Position numbers and translations under genes: made by a program. From the NCBI RefSeq assembly GCF_945859685.1, contig NC_079147.1, positions 189,517,174 through 189,581,173 of the forward strand: 64,000 nt of DNA, read 5' to 3'. This document shows positions 21,478 to 33,800 of the stretch, one piece after another. The notes under the pieces were generated by a model. The model had not been told where the DNA came from. It searched no databases and was given only the letters and a program-made list of their open reading frames with translations. Position 1 is the stretch's first letter; each line of letters begins with the position of its first letter. Source of the stretch: Eupeodes corollae (lineage: Eukaryota; Arthropoda; Insecta; Diptera; Syrphidae).

Positions 21478-21632
21478 TCACTGTTAGAGAAAAAGATCCA
21501 GCTACACCTACACCTGCTCCATTTGTTAAAGCTTCTGACCCAACAATACTCTTTCCAAATTTTAAACCTAACTCTTTCAAACATTTTTCATCACCTTTTA
21601 CGATAGCCTAGGAAGCTCCGAAATCCATACTA
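21478..21632 (-). pseudogene. Retropepsin-like fragment 1 (LTR retroelement relic)
   Basis: One minus-strand frame reads 'MDFGAS' (21628-21611), an in-frame stop, then 'AIVKGDEKCLKELGLKFGKS' and a Gly/Ala-rich stretch. It aligns along its length with 22918-23070, where the corresponding motif is 'LLDSRASRTFV'. D-S/T-G-A-S followed by a hydrophobic strand is the active-site motif of retroviral-type aspartic proteases in LTR retrotransposons. No other domain of such an element is visible nearby, so the assignment rests on this motif. Confidence 0.45.
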
Positions 21633-21654
21633 CGGTCCATATAATTTTATGTTT

Positions 21655-22390
21655 TAAGATTATTTTATGGACCTTGACTCTGCCTCAAATGGTCCATTCG
21701 CTTAGTCACGAATAAATGCCTCAATGTTGTCTTCCAATGCGTCAATTGAAGCGAGCTTGTCTTGTCCCACAAAAAATAGTCTAAGGACGTTAAATCGCAC
21801 GATCTAGGCGGCCAATTGACTGGTCCCAAACTTGAAATAAAATTTTCACTAAACTCGCCCCTCAAGATGTCCCCTGTTGGGCGTGCTGTGTAACATGTGG
21901 TATCGACTTGTTGAAACCACATGCCATGCGAGTGAAGCTCTTGCATTTTGGGCTAAAACAAATTGGATATCATCTCACGGTAGTGCTCATCATTGAAGAA
22001 GCACGGTCCAATGATGTCACATGCCCACAAACCGCACCAAACTGTAACTTTTTCTGGATGTATTGGTAGATCTTGCAATACTTCTATCTGATATTCACTC
22101 TAAAAGCGACAATTGTGCTTATTTACGTAGCCATTGAGCCAAGAATGAGCTTCGTCAGTGGGTCGAATAAACTGACCATAAAATGGAAGAAGCGTACGAT
22201 GAACTTTCTTAACAGAGCACTCATTTTGATGATAAAATTCAATAATTTGCAAGCGTTCTTCGTTTGTAAGACGATTCATGGTTAAATTTTAGACCAAACT
22301 GAAAATGTTTGACAATGAAACAAAACGAAAAAATTACCTCAACTGTTTAAACCAGTATTGATAAAAAGATAATAGTTAAAAATCACCTTT
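21655..22390 (-). mobile_element. Mariner-type element, internally deleted
   Basis: On the minus strand a start at 22279 opens 'MNRLTNEERLQIIEFYHQNE', the helix-turn-helix N-terminus of a common mariner transposase. After 'FYGQFIRPT' the frame jumps directly to 'DEAHSWLNGYVNK', the region of the first catalytic aspartate, so roughly 120 residues are missing while the frame is kept. The frame continues through two amber stops to 'MWFQQVDTTCYTARP' (second aspartate shifted out of its usual place) and 'SCDLTSLDYFLW' (third aspartate), ending at 21665. The outer end at 22390 reads GGTGATTTTTAACTATTATC, shared with the element at 53687. It is inactive. Confidence 0.85.
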
Positions 22391-22812
22391 ATATTCATAT
22401 TTTTGTATGTAAACATTTCACCATTCACCATAGATACTCAATCAATGCTTATTGAATTCAGAAACCATACAAATATTTTTTTAAAGGGTCTGTTTAAGCT
22501 GCATGGTTTCTTTATATTAGCGAAATAGTAAGTATGGTACACTCAGACGCACGTACTTTTTTTTTCTTATTTGAGTTCGTTTTACAATACAAGTTTAGAC
22601 TTAGAATTGATTTAAGTATAACTTTATTCATTTTAGAAATTAATGCTTAGTTTTTCAATACTTATTGTTGAATGACAATACAAAATAATGTGCTCATTTT
22701 TAAATTATTCTCAATATAAACAAAATCTTTCTAGCCCTGTTAAAATAGAGAAAATTAAATATTAATGAAAATTGGTGCAGAAACATGTTATACTTATACA
22801 TGTATACATACA
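22391..22812. other. AT-rich spacer, nothing recognised
   Basis: No gene or repeat was identified. Confidence 0.5.
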
Positions 22813-22917
22813 TGAGGTGGCGTAGCAGTCAGTTGAGAACTAGTGACTTACGTCTCCCAAAAATTCCTGTGTGAGAGTTACATTGCCAGGGATGGAGGGG
22901 ACCTACAGTTTTAAACC
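22813..22917 (-). mobile_element. tRNA-derived SINE, 3' fragment
   Basis: Only the 3' third of the family is present, from the GGTGGCGTAGCAGTC terminus at about 22816 to the 'GGGGACCTACAGTTT' block near 22910. The tRNA-like head is missing. Confidence 0.75.
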
Positions 22918-23070
22918 CAATTAGAGCAGCTACGGCTGCTCCATCTGCTAAAGCTACTGACCTAACACTACTCTTTTCTTAATTTTAAACGAAACTCTTT
23001 TAAAAATTTTACATCACCTTCTACGAAAGTCCGGGAAGCTCTGGAATCCAGAAGTCTTAAAAACTTAATT
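22918..23070 (-). pseudogene. Retropepsin-like fragment 2 (LTR retroelement relic)
   Basis: This is the diverged partner of 21478-21632. The minus strand gives 'LLDSRASRTFVEGDVKFLKE', and after a frameshift 'SSVRSVALADGAAVAA'. The D-S-x-A-S box and spacing fit a retropepsin, with the glycine replaced by arginine. 23071-23390 may continue the same element but has no clear motif. Confidence 0.45.
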
Positions 23071-26000
23071 CCATAAAGCATAATTCCTAAATATGGTTTA
23101 GTGTCCCTACCATTTGCCGATAACGTGAAACTCAATTGAACTCCTACACTCTGATCGACAACAAACGACCTTTCTATGGATGCACTCCTACAGCTTCACA
23201 ACTGAAGGAACGTTTCTAAACGGTACGTCTCGGATCTATATGCCCTTCTCTGTTACCTTTATAACACATAACCGACTGCCTAAATGGATTATCAGAAACG
23301 GTAGCAACAGCCAATCCAAAACAAATGGTTGCCTCTAGAAGACGGGGTAAAACTATCCTCGTTGACCTTAAGGGTATCTAATTTCCTACCTTAATTTCAA
23401 TTTCCTTAAAAAAAATAGAATTACAGTTTTTCTTTAATAAAAATGAAAGCCTGAAAAAAAAAACATTGATGAAAGTTGTTAAAAATTGATTTTTGATTTA
23501 CATATCTTAATAATTTCGTCTTATAAATAATGTTGTCAGTTGATTTTTGTATACAAATTAAAATCTTCAAAAATCTACACGAAACTGGTTTAAATTGATA
23601 TTATGTCAAAAGATTGATCTTTTGACTTCAACATTATTTCATTATGTTGCTGTTAAGGGAAGATAATGGTTTTAGAAACATTCAATCATTTTTTTTTTAT
23701 AAGAAATAAAAACAATTAAATAAACCCTACAATCATTGGTAAAAATTGGTTTTCATCCAAAAATTTGGTCAACAAAATCAAATTTTGTAACTAAACTTAT
23801 TTAATGATTTGCTAAATATGGTTGTTAAGCTTAAGTTCATTTAGTAAATCCAATTTACAAAAACAACAAAAAGTCATAAGGAATTGTCTTCGACTCGATT
23901 GTACTTGAAACGCTTGTAGATACAAAATAAAGTTTAGGCACAACGTGTGAAAAATCGATATTTTTTAAACCACTGTTGCTTCTAGGCGCTTGCTCTCAGA
24001 AATAAGTTTCAGAAGTTATACTGTAGTAGATCTTATGATCTATACCGTGTAGCTGAAAATGTACTACAGTAAAACCCTAATACCTTTTTATAGTCAATTT
24101 GGAGTTCTTGAACTTTTATTAAAAAAGCTCTTAGTATATGCACCAGTTTTCATTATCATACGAATAATTCCGAGATAAAATGTCTGTTTTGACTGATTTA
24201 TGTACATATTGTAGTGAAAAATTAAAATAACGTAACTGCTTTTAGATCTCAAAACTTCAAGTTTTGTACATACGATTAATCTTAAATCAATCTAAACAAA
24301 TGATATGTTTGTGTGTTTTTGTATCTAATATATTATTATATCTATTTTTGTCGTAGATTTGATATCGTAACATACGACATCTACATATCGAGAAAAAAAT
24401 GTCCTTATTCTTTCCATTATCAGAACAAAAGTTAAGGTAGTTCAAGGTTTTGCAACAAGCATTATTAAAATATCTCGATTTGCGTTTCCTCAAAATAACT
24501 TACGATAAAGGTTTATCCATGCTAGGAAATGATTGTGGGTTGCTTATTTTCTTTTTTTCTATGGTCTAGTCGTTAACCATTTAAGTGAAAATCTCTTCTG
24601 AGGCCCTTCGCAGACTTATCATTTAAATCTTATAAACTTTCTTTTAAACGTGACATAAGTGACAGTCTTTTATATAAAATTTATTAGTTTCACTATTAAG
24701 AGTTCTAAGTTGCCGTGAAAATATTTAATCGGGATAACCACCAACATAAATGCTTAACATTTCATTTTTTTGTTTGAAAATTTGAACAAAATAACAATTT
24801 ATTCACACTCTATTAAGATAATAACCATTATTATAAATTTCTTACTTTAAAACAATAACTTTAAATTTTATGCAGCGTGAACACTGTTTTTATTTTTGTT
24901 GGTGTTAATGTGCTTAAAGAAATTGTTAAGCTTTTTCAAATTAAAAATAGTAGAAACTTTTAGGAAAGAATTTTCAATTAACCTCTTGTAATGGTACCGT
25001 ATTACCAAATCTTATAAAACTATATCTCATCCCAATAAAAAAACTTCCTAATTATTTTTAATTATTAGTGACAATTTATTGGAACGAAGAAATCGAAAAG
25101 GGTCTTTGTTAATAGATATACTAATCTGGTCTTCCATAAGAATCTAAAACTATGGTCAATAAATAAGGACTTCTATTGTATAATTTAACAAAAAAAAATC
25201 ATTTTTGAACCTGTTATCATATGACTTTTGTCAAGTTAAAAGTTAACCATCACTAAACAAAAGAATAAATAATAAAAGCTTGAACAAAGGTTGGATGAAA
25301 TTGTCAAAATTCAATACAAAAATGAAGAAGAAAAAACAATTCCAAACCATTTTATTCCTCAAGATGATTGGTCGAAATTTTGTGATAAGTTACCTTTACA
25401 CAAGGCTTTAACGACAAAATTAGTGAATTTATTAAATACATACAGACTCAAATGAGAAAGTTGGTCATAAAATAATAATTAGCATGGAATACCCATAACT
25501 TCATTTCTTTTAAAACATACTAGTTTCTTTAATTTGAGAATGAAACATGTTACTGGAAAATTCTATGATTTCTTGAATTATTTCATTATTTAATGAGCAA
25601 AAAATGACATTAGGATCTAGTTATTATTGAATTAATTTGTAAAGCTTGATTGTGTTCTTATCAATTTATAAAGTGTGACTCTTAACAGTGTTTCCAGTGT
25701 TTTATATATAAAGTAAAATAAAAACAACCCACATTAAATGACTATGTAATTCGGATTTACTACATTTGCAGAATTCTTGGCTTTCAAAGAAGTAAAACTT
25801 CGTAATTGCGGTATAAAAGAATATAGTATCAGGTTTTTCATTCTTATCGAACTTGGAATTCAATAAATAGTTAATGAAAGTCAAATTTGTACCGCTTGTT
25901 GCTTAAGGTTAAAAAAATATACCTACCAAGTTATCCGCGTTCGAAGAACAAGTCTTACAAAGAATTGTTGGCCCCGTATGTGAGGAATGGCGATTCTGGA

Positions 26001-26529
26001 AATTCTATTATCATGAACTACAAATGAAGTCTTTCTCGAAATATATATGTAATTATAAAATTGAACTTGATAAAATCCGGTTGGTACGATTTTCTATAAT
26101 TAATTTAATGTTTTAAATTGGATTTTTAATAATAAAACCTTGAAATGTATTGTTTTTTAAAGTTTGAGCAAAACCCAACTTGTATATATACCGATTGTAG
26201 CAAAAAATAAATCTATCTTCAAAGGTTTTGACTTTTTGAACACGAAGGATGCGAAAATTTGTGAGTTTTAAAAATTTGAAAATATTAACATCATCTTTTT
26301 AGTTTTTTCCAATAATTTTCGTTTACAAAGTAAATTAAAAATTAAAAACAAATTAAGGACAGAGAAGTTATTTGTTTTGAACGTTAAAGTTTTCAAGTAC
26401 AAGTGCAAACGAATTGTACTTTTACTTATATATAAGAGTAAGCTTTTTGAATTCTCAAATATTAATTGCTTTGATTTTGATAGTTGTTTCCACACTAGGT
26501 TTATATTAGGTCTTTTAGCCCAAAACCAT
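23071..26529. other. Long AT-rich stretch without recognised genes
   Basis: No coding region is supported. About 23400-23900 has vague DINE-like wording (TTTTTAATAAAAATGAAAGC, 'AAAATTGATTTTTG') and may be an old relic. The remainder shows nothing. Confidence 0.4.
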
Positions 26530-27560
26530 ATCACCTAATTTAAAAATGTTAAAGCTCCCAAAACAATTTTATAAACATTTTGTTTGTGTACGATTTAGGC
26601 AATATTACTAGACTTTAAGGTGTTAAAGTTTTTTTTTGATATTTATGAAATTTCAAATAACAAGAAAAAATTGGTTTCCTAATAAAATCACTACATTATG
26701 TTAAGAACTTCATATCGCCATAAAATGGATCTATAGCCTCAAAAGCTGTTCAGAAAAAAATGCCACAAATCAATTTTAAAATATCATAAGGCCCAAATTA
26801 CTTATTGACCTATCGAGGCCTAAAGATGTGACGTGTTTCAACATTTGAGGATTTAAAAAAAATATGTTTTTTTTGGGCAATTGAGCTACAAAATTTTGAG
26901 TTTAAAATTGTATTGACCAAACGTAAAAACCGTAAGAAATATGGCCAATTTTCCAAGTGAAATAGAACAAAAACGGTTTGCTTGTTTACAATGCTAGCAC
27001 CCAACATTATAGCGTATAAACAGTGAAATATGTATGGGGGATATGGTACTTTCTTGAAACCCCCTGCTTAGTCTCACTATAGAATTTGGAGTAGGTGCGA
27101 GGTTGTGTATATTCGAAGTTTCTATAAACCAGAATAATTTGGGTGTTACGACAATAAAAGTTGGTTTATGTGATATGACATTTTATATCGGCTTTGTGAC
27201 GTTTTCTTAGTGATATTTTGTAAGACGTTTCCCTTTTTATGGTTTATGTCATTTTATGCATTTTTTTATTTGGGATATAGTATGTCGTTGGGTGAGAAGA
27301 TATAAGTAACGATTGATATTATAATCGTCGTGATGCTCAAAATAAATGTCACAAAAACTAATCCTTATGTCATAAAATTCAAGTTCGAAATTCTTTTGGG
27401 CAAAATAACATTTAACAATTTGGATTACTTTTATTTAAATTTTATTTGGGCATTACGACTTTCGATTTTGGGTTTTTGTTTTTTATGATTTGGGCTTTGT
27501 GTCCAATTTTAGACCTTATCACAACTTAGAATTTGGACGTTAGCGCCTATGTACGGGTAT
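26530..27560 (+). repeat. Interspersed repeat family D, copy 1
   Basis: This is collinear with 57880-58608 plus 61809-61960. Shared landmarks include 'GTACGATTTAGGCAATATTA' (26588-26607), 'CCAATTTTCCAAGTGAA' and 'GTAGGTGCGAGGTT' (27091-27105). The second half is rich in words like GGGCATTACGAC. No coding frame or termini were identified, so the class is unknown. Confidence 0.6.
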
Positions 27561-28200
27561 TAAATTTCAGCTGAATAACCAGTTTTTAGTAAGAGTTTTT
27601 AGCTTTTAAACTGTTCTTTCCAAAATATTTAATTTAAGGCTTAAACTTCTTATTAAATTTGATTGTAAATTGATTGAGACACGCAGAACGGTCTATTCGA
27701 ATTGACACTTACTAAGCTACACTTACCAAAAGAAGTTTCTAGGATATAGCAGTTCAAAAAAACGCAAGAAACTTTCAAAAACAGTAATTGATTGATAAAA
27801 CATCAAAATTGTGAAGCACTTTTTCACATCCTCGAATCTTGAAATTCCAAACCAAAATATTTTTTGTTAGACAAAGAAAAAAATCCAACTGAAAAATTGG
27901 TGTTTTAAATTTGCGGGCGTGGTGTCCACCCAATTTTTAATAATAGGAGAGGTCTGAGTTAAAATAACCACTTTAAAGTCTTGAAGAAAAACGTAATTGT
28001 AGTAATGTTAAGTTGAATCCAATCCTTAAATTTTTGTACGAAACCAAGACTTACCATACTAAGAAAACATTTAGGTATGGACACTACATTACATACATTT
28101 CATGATGTATCACCATTTAAACCAACAAACCTACTTTTAGATATTATAAAAAAAATGTCACTGCCAATCTGTGTTACGCAATAAATTGCCAGTAATGTTA

Positions 28201-28548
28201 TTACCGAATTTCAGATTCCAGTTCGATATCATCATCATCATTACCATTGGCGTCATAAGTACGATCACAAAGTATGTATGTATAAAGTTGATGATTTACA
28301 CGCCTTAATACAAAATTTCGAAAGTGATCACGTACTTGCAGAGTAATTTTAAAACATTCCACAATTCCACCAGCCGTCGTCGTCGCCACCGACTGCGTCC
28401 GGTTCTTACCAAGCAATTGGCATAACGTTTTTCGTATACCATAAAATAGCAAAACAAAAGCCAAAACCCTCAAAATCGCAGATGGTTTTGGTTGATAACA
28501 TAAACTATAAAAACAAAAAGAAAACGTGCAACTTTTTAGGTGGCACAT
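28201..28548 (-). other. Open frame in a GC-richer island, possible exon
   Basis: A 115-codon minus-strand frame lies here in DNA less AT-rich than its surroundings. An acceptor-like pyrimidine tract ending in ATAG lies within it (minus strand, about 28506), and the frame runs to a donor-like CG/GTAATA at about 28201. A better donor, TTG/GTAAGA, occurs inside it (about 28412). The C-terminal half ends in an Asp-rich 'NGNDDDDIELESEIR' segment encoded partly by a GAT repeat. I recognise no protein family. It could be a real internal exon, part of an untranslated exon, or chance. Confidence 0.2.
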
Positions 28549-28730
28549 TTTTGTGTTGCTTTTATGTTTTCAAAAAACAAAGAATCAAATTTAAAAAAAA
28601 ATCTCATACTTAAACCTTTTAACTCACGACACAATCTTATTGTTTTTATGTTCCAAAGAAGGTGGACAATACAATACTCAACCAGATTCAAACTCCTACG
28701 CGCGCTTCATTTTTTATTTATTGACATTAT

Positions 28731-28744
28731 CCGTGTAGGTAAGT
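28731..28744 (+). other. AG/GTAAGT splice-type site in the island
   Basis: GTGTAG at 28733-28738 is followed immediately by GTAAGT (28739-28744), a perfect donor. The upstream tract is only moderately pyrimidine-rich. It could be the donor of an alternative leader exon starting in the 28.2-28.7 kb island, or a weak recursive splice site. Confidence 0.25.
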
Positions 28745-28748
28745 AAGG

Positions 28749-29339
28749 TACCTTACTCACGAAGGCGGACTTTAGACTTCACTAATTGTCAATGTGGAAC
28801 ATAAGTTTTTATGGCATTTGTATCCTGTTTGAAAACAAAAAACACGGAAAAGATATTACATTTTTTTAATAAAAATAAAAGAAAAGCGAAAATAAAACTC
28901 AAAAAGATCGTGATCTTAACTCGTTGGCTTGACAATATCACAAGCTTTTAATTGACACATTAAATGATTTATCAGCATGTAGGTAGGTATGGTATATGGA
29001 CGGCTGACTTGATAGGTTGACTTGCTCTTAATATGATTGAGATCTTTCATGGAATTGGCGTTTTAATTGATTTGACAGGGATCCAGAGGTCTTAACTGTT
29101 GGAAGAAGTGGCTTAAAATCCGGTACAGCACATATTTCGGTAATTTAGAGAGGGCAAACTGAGAAACTTTGTTTGAGGTCATTTTGGACTGGTTACTCCA
29201 AATTTTCTACTTGACTTTCTTTTTGGTTTTCCAATACGAGGTTTTATTAAAAAGCGAGTAAGAAAATTCAATGGAAAAATCAAGGTCTTGAATCGATGAA
29301 TGAATAAAAGTTGTCTGTTCAATATCGTCCAATTCAAAT
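28749..29339. other. No recognised feature
   Basis: Non-coding AT-rich DNA with no repeat match seen. Confidence 0.5.
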
Positions 29340-29565
29340 CAAATCACAAATCATTAATCATAGCTTGATAGTGCAATCCATTCACCTTAACAGTTGTAAG
29401 AGTCTCATTTTGGATTAGGTAAGGTCCAATCACGTCATCTTAACCGGAGGAACCGCACAATACACTTACACATTAAGGATGAAAAGGATATTCGAGAATT
29501 ATTCTGATTTCCCGAGCTTTATCATAATGTTAAAGTACTGCTTAAGCCCCTGATGCATTTTAAGA
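29340..29565 (-). pseudogene. Mariner-type transposase middle fragment
   Basis: Minus-strand translation gives an 'HP..CVSVLCGSSG' run corresponding to the HPEKVTVWCG block. It is followed in another frame by 'DDVIGPYLIQNETLTTVKV' and 'NGLHYQAMINDL', matching the region between the first and second catalytic aspartates of mariner transposases. The similarity fades below 29340. This is a third mariner subfamily, distinct from those at 21655 and 43002. Confidence 0.6.
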
Positions 29566-32089
29566 ACTAAATCAACCTTAAGATGGTCGTCTACCTTCGA
29601 GCTCAAATTTCGGGCCTATTATTCAATGATGAATTGCAAAGGAACTATACATGATATTTGAAAAATTTTCTTTTATATGATTAGTCAATGCTTAAAATTT
29701 GCCCTTGACGTCTCTATTGATGCACTACTGCCTGTTCGACATAGTAGAAGGGCTGGCACAATATCTCAGCTTCAGAACCTTAAAACAACAAACAATTGTT
29801 TAACTTAATTTTTAGAACGTTGATTATGTCTAGACAAAAGCTTTATTGAATATTTGAAAATTTCACAATATGGCAGCGATTTGAAAAAAAAATGTTTTAC
29901 CATGTTTTTCAATCTTAAAAAGACTGTAAAAAAGTTTAAGCCTAGACCTAGCAAGAAGTTTTGTGACTAGGTAACGCTTTACAGATTTAGTATATATTCT
30001 ACAATTTAGTCAAAATTGTGCTAACAGTTTTAATTTTGAGAAAACGCGTTTTAAGATACAAATATGTTACAATGTAAATAGGCAAGGTGTGTTTGATGTT
30101 CGATATCTCGTAGACCAGAATGCTTTCGATCAAATCCTTCACAGAGCTTCGATTGCTTTGATTTTTTCAAACCACGAAGGTAAATTGCCCCTTAAAAGCC
30201 TTAAAATCTAAGTTTCCAATAGGGACGACTTCGACGCCACGCCGCGCCGTCACAGTACAAGCTAAACGATGCACACTTTGGGCCCTTGTTATAAGGTATA
30301 TGACATGACTTGTCTTAAATGGAAAATCCTTTACATAATACGATATGATGTCATTCTTAGTATACTATTTTCCAAAGATTGACGATGAATCAACAAACCT
30401 GAGTTAACTTCAATAGATGAGTAATTTAGATGCCCCACCATGTTAATTTTTGACATCATTAACTTGTCCCAATAGCTCAAATTTTGTCCACCAGTTTTAC
30501 TATTTACGACCCAAAAGTGCTTCATAAGTAAAACTATAAAATGTTTATATTCAATTTAAATAATTTTTTTTTGTACTCACTTTCATCATTTTATTTAGTA
30601 ATGCAGCATGTATCGTTCCATTTTTATTAATGGCATGGTTTAAACTTTTCAAATGTGAAAAGATGACAGCTTTAAAATTAGCAGCTGTCCAAATGACGGT
30701 CTTTTTTAAATGAAACCTCTTATTGGCAATCTTTTTGTTAAACACTTCTGGTGATATTGATTTGGCAACTATTATTTTAAATTGGTTTGCAGAAAAATTT
30801 TTTTTTCAAAAATGTGAATTTAAGCTTCATAAATAATTTTCCAATAATCAACTGGGTTAAAAATGTTGACTAACATAAATAAGCTTGACAAAACTACACA
30901 TTAGATATCAACATCTAATTTAATTATAAATTTCAGACAAAAATACTGGAATGCTTAACAATTCCTCTCCATTTAATAACAACAAAAATGCCGGAAAATA
31001 AAAATAGAACTTAAAGTCAGTCCATAACATAGCAAAAAGTGAATGCTTTTTCAAGGCCACCTCTTGTCTTGATGAATTATTTTTAAGTAAATTAGAAAGG
31101 TTCTAAGCAGATATTTATCAATATCGTTAAGGAAGAAAAAAAGATTGTTGTTTATTTCAGAAAAAAACAACAATAATATATATTTGTTTTAAATTATAAT
31201 GATGAATTTCAAAAGTAAATTGTTTATTTGTTATGACTTGGGTGTCTATTGTTTGTTCATGAGGTTTGGGGAATTATCCAATTATAATAATTGTTGGAGT
31301 CATGCCAAACATAATACAAGATTATAAGCTTCAAAACGTTTAAGATCATTCATTCATAATCATATTATTAATACAATAAAAGAAAATGTCTATAATCTTT
31401 CCGGATATTAATAGGATTATAAGTCATATAGCAATTACTTAAGTCTATAAGGTACCTATACCTATATAATTTTTAATGCGATTATTATGAAGTATAAATA
31501 ATACCAGTAAATGGAGTTGACAAGGGTTAAGCTTTAGTTCCTTGTTTGTTCATGGTATTTCTATAGTGTTTGGATTGGGAAACAATAACAATTTATTCAC
31601 ACATTTAGGTGTCATATGCGGATGCAAATTGTTTTTTGCAATAATTTAAGATTGATTCATAGATTTTATCTATGGTAGCCAATGGTAAAATAAAAATGTT
31701 TAACAAAAATATCACTTTGGGAATTGACATTTAGGTTAGGTTAGGTTTGCCGGCATGATGCAACGGTAGGCCAAAAAACATGTCACTCTAATCACAATGG
31801 ATCCATTTTGGTTCTCAGGAATGGTCAGGATTTGGAGAGGTATAGGAAAGTTATTGATGACCAAGGTTGAGGGCGCCTTCCGAACCATCCTAATTTGTGT
31901 GCGAACATCAGAATGTCCTTAGGTGGCAAGGATACAAATATTTTCCTAGTACTAGTACACTATTCTTCTTTTGTCTATAAACTTTGACATTAAAAGAAAA
32001 AATTGAAGGTGTCCTCTTCCGTCCTATATATTATTTTATATTATATATTTGGGGTTTTAAAAAACTTTGGTGGATCAGTCTATTGACTT
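29566..32089. other. Long AT-rich stretch without recognised genes
   Basis: No coding region is supported. A small GC-rich patch at about 30225-30262 (GCCACGCCGCGCCGTC) is not part of any recognised element. About 31735-32000 may be the decayed end of the LINE whose RNase H lies next door. Confidence 0.4.
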
Positions 32090-32430
32090 GATCTATTGGC
32101 TTAAAGAACAAATCAACAATATGAAGTATTGACTCGTTTTTGACAATTTGTATGCTCTTTCATTTTCATCCATGTCACAGTGCCCTGAGACCCAATAAAG
32201 GGTAACCACGTTGACCTCGCTGAGTGAACGCAGCTCCTTTTGCCACTGTTTAACCAGTTTTGACTTTGTGACGTTGGGGGATGTGGCCTTGATTGCTGTT
32301 TGGCTATCTATGCAAATATCTATGGTTTTCTTTATCAAATTGTTTGAAGAAAGGTCTTAAGCCTCTTCAAAAAATGTAAGTATTTCTGCTTGGACGACAC
32401 TACAATGGTCCAGGAGGTAACCACTTGATA
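32090..32430 (-). pseudogene. LINE RNase H domain fragment
   Basis: Minus-strand frames read 'VVQAEILTFFEEA' (glutamate helix, about 32405-32360), then in an open frame from 32338 'IDICIDSQTAIKATSP' (DSQ box) and 'VVTLYWVSGHCDMDENERAYKL' in parts, i.e. the WVPGH.G..GNE.AD block with the histidine retained. This is the RNase H domain of an I/LOA/R1-type LINE. The preceding reverse transcriptase is absent. It is truncated against a DINE-like terminus at about 32440. Confidence 0.8.
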
Positions 32431-32439
32431 AACCCTAAA

Positions 32440-32850
32440 AACGATGGAATGAGACCCACATTGAAAACTTCCCATAAGTGGCCGTCTGTCGATTTTCTAA
32501 AAGTTGTAAAAAAAATGAAAAACAACATTTTGTGCAAAATAGAACAAAAGTTTGAATTCAATAGCTTTCAACAATTGCTTATAAATTTTAAGTACTTTTT
32601 GTAGGTTTTCGTTGCATGTAAGAAAAGTTTTGGATTTTCTAAAAAAAAAATAAAAAGTAAACAAAAATATTTTGTATATGGTAACATAAGTTTGGTTTTC
32701 AATATCTGTTTTTGTTACCGAGATATTTTAATCGAAAAACAATTTATATACAATTTTCCGTTAAAAATAACATTATATTAACAAAAATATTTTATAAAGA
32801 ATGAAATAATGTTAAAATCCTAATACCTTAAAACCTACATTTCAGTTCCT
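32440..32850 (-). mobile_element. Old DINE/Helentron-like copy, 3' end and part of body
   Basis: The family 3' terminus is recognisable (GAGACCCACATTGAAAACTTCCCAT-like, 32451-32475, followed by 'CCGTCTGTCGATTT'). Beyond 32510 the sequence is only loosely similar to the internal units. It is more diverged than copies 1-6. Confidence 0.5.
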
Positions 32851-33570
32851 AAAAATGCGTATGTACGTCCCTTACGTCCGTTCAGTGGGTGCTTTTTTAT
32901 TTTCGACATATAGGAACTATATCGCAAAAGTGGGTCCCCTGATTCCGTCCGTCTGTCAGTCTGTACGGGCCTCTAAAGCCCAAAGAATTGGGTCGGTTGA
33001 CTTCAAATTTGGAAATTAAAGTTTTGAGCCGATTGGCGTTAGGTGTTTTTTTCATTTTTGTAAGACTAAAAATAGTAGTAGTCCACATACAAAAAGATTT
33101 TGTTTTTTAAATTGCTCTAAATGTTTTTGTCTTAATTTGGCTTCTTTTGATAAAAAAAATATGTTTGTGTTGCTTCAGAAGGTTATCTCCCATAGAACCG
33201 ACATTTTGGCTTTAAGTTTTCTTATTAATTCTTAATTTAATAATATAAATATGATCAAAAATCTGATTGTTTTTATTTTTGATAAAAAAAAATTTGTAAT
33301 CTTTTTTTTTCCAAAATTCGATATCTCGAAAATGGTTCATCATTTTTTATGAAATTGAAATGTTAAAGTTAAAACACTTACATTAATAAGTTCTAAATAA
33401 CTACGTTTTTCAAATACTTTCAAAATTAAATTTTAAAAATGCATGCATGAAGAAAGGTTGATCCAAACATTAAAAAAATTAAATTTAAGAAAATAAGGTT
33501 GTTTTTGAGAAATCAAATGGAATTTATATTTTTAAAAACAAACTTTGTTTAAATCTTAAAATACATAAAA
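32851..33570 (+). repeat. Interspersed repeat family C, copy 2
   Basis: This is the clearest copy of family C. The pyrimidine block CCGTCCGTCTGTC is at about 32945, 'GACTTCAAATTTGGAAATTAA' is split around 33000, 'GCTTCAGAAGGTTATCTCCC' is at about 33172, and 'AAATTCGATATCTCGAAAA' is at about 33315. It is collinear with 4960-5700 and 54700-55265. No open frame is plausible. Confidence 0.55.
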
Positions 33571-33800
33571 TAATTTTAAACAGACTCTTTGGCTACATGA
33601 TAAGATCTTGCATATATAAATTTTCAAAAATTCCATAAAATGGGTTTCTTATTTTATCATAATTATTTAAAATATTGTTACTAACTTTCAGTTATTTTTT
33701 AATAAAAATTCAAGTGACAACTTTTTTTTTTTACAAAACATGAGAAGCGGCAAAAACAATAAAAAATTGATAAGAAATTGTTTTCGACACAAGTATTATA

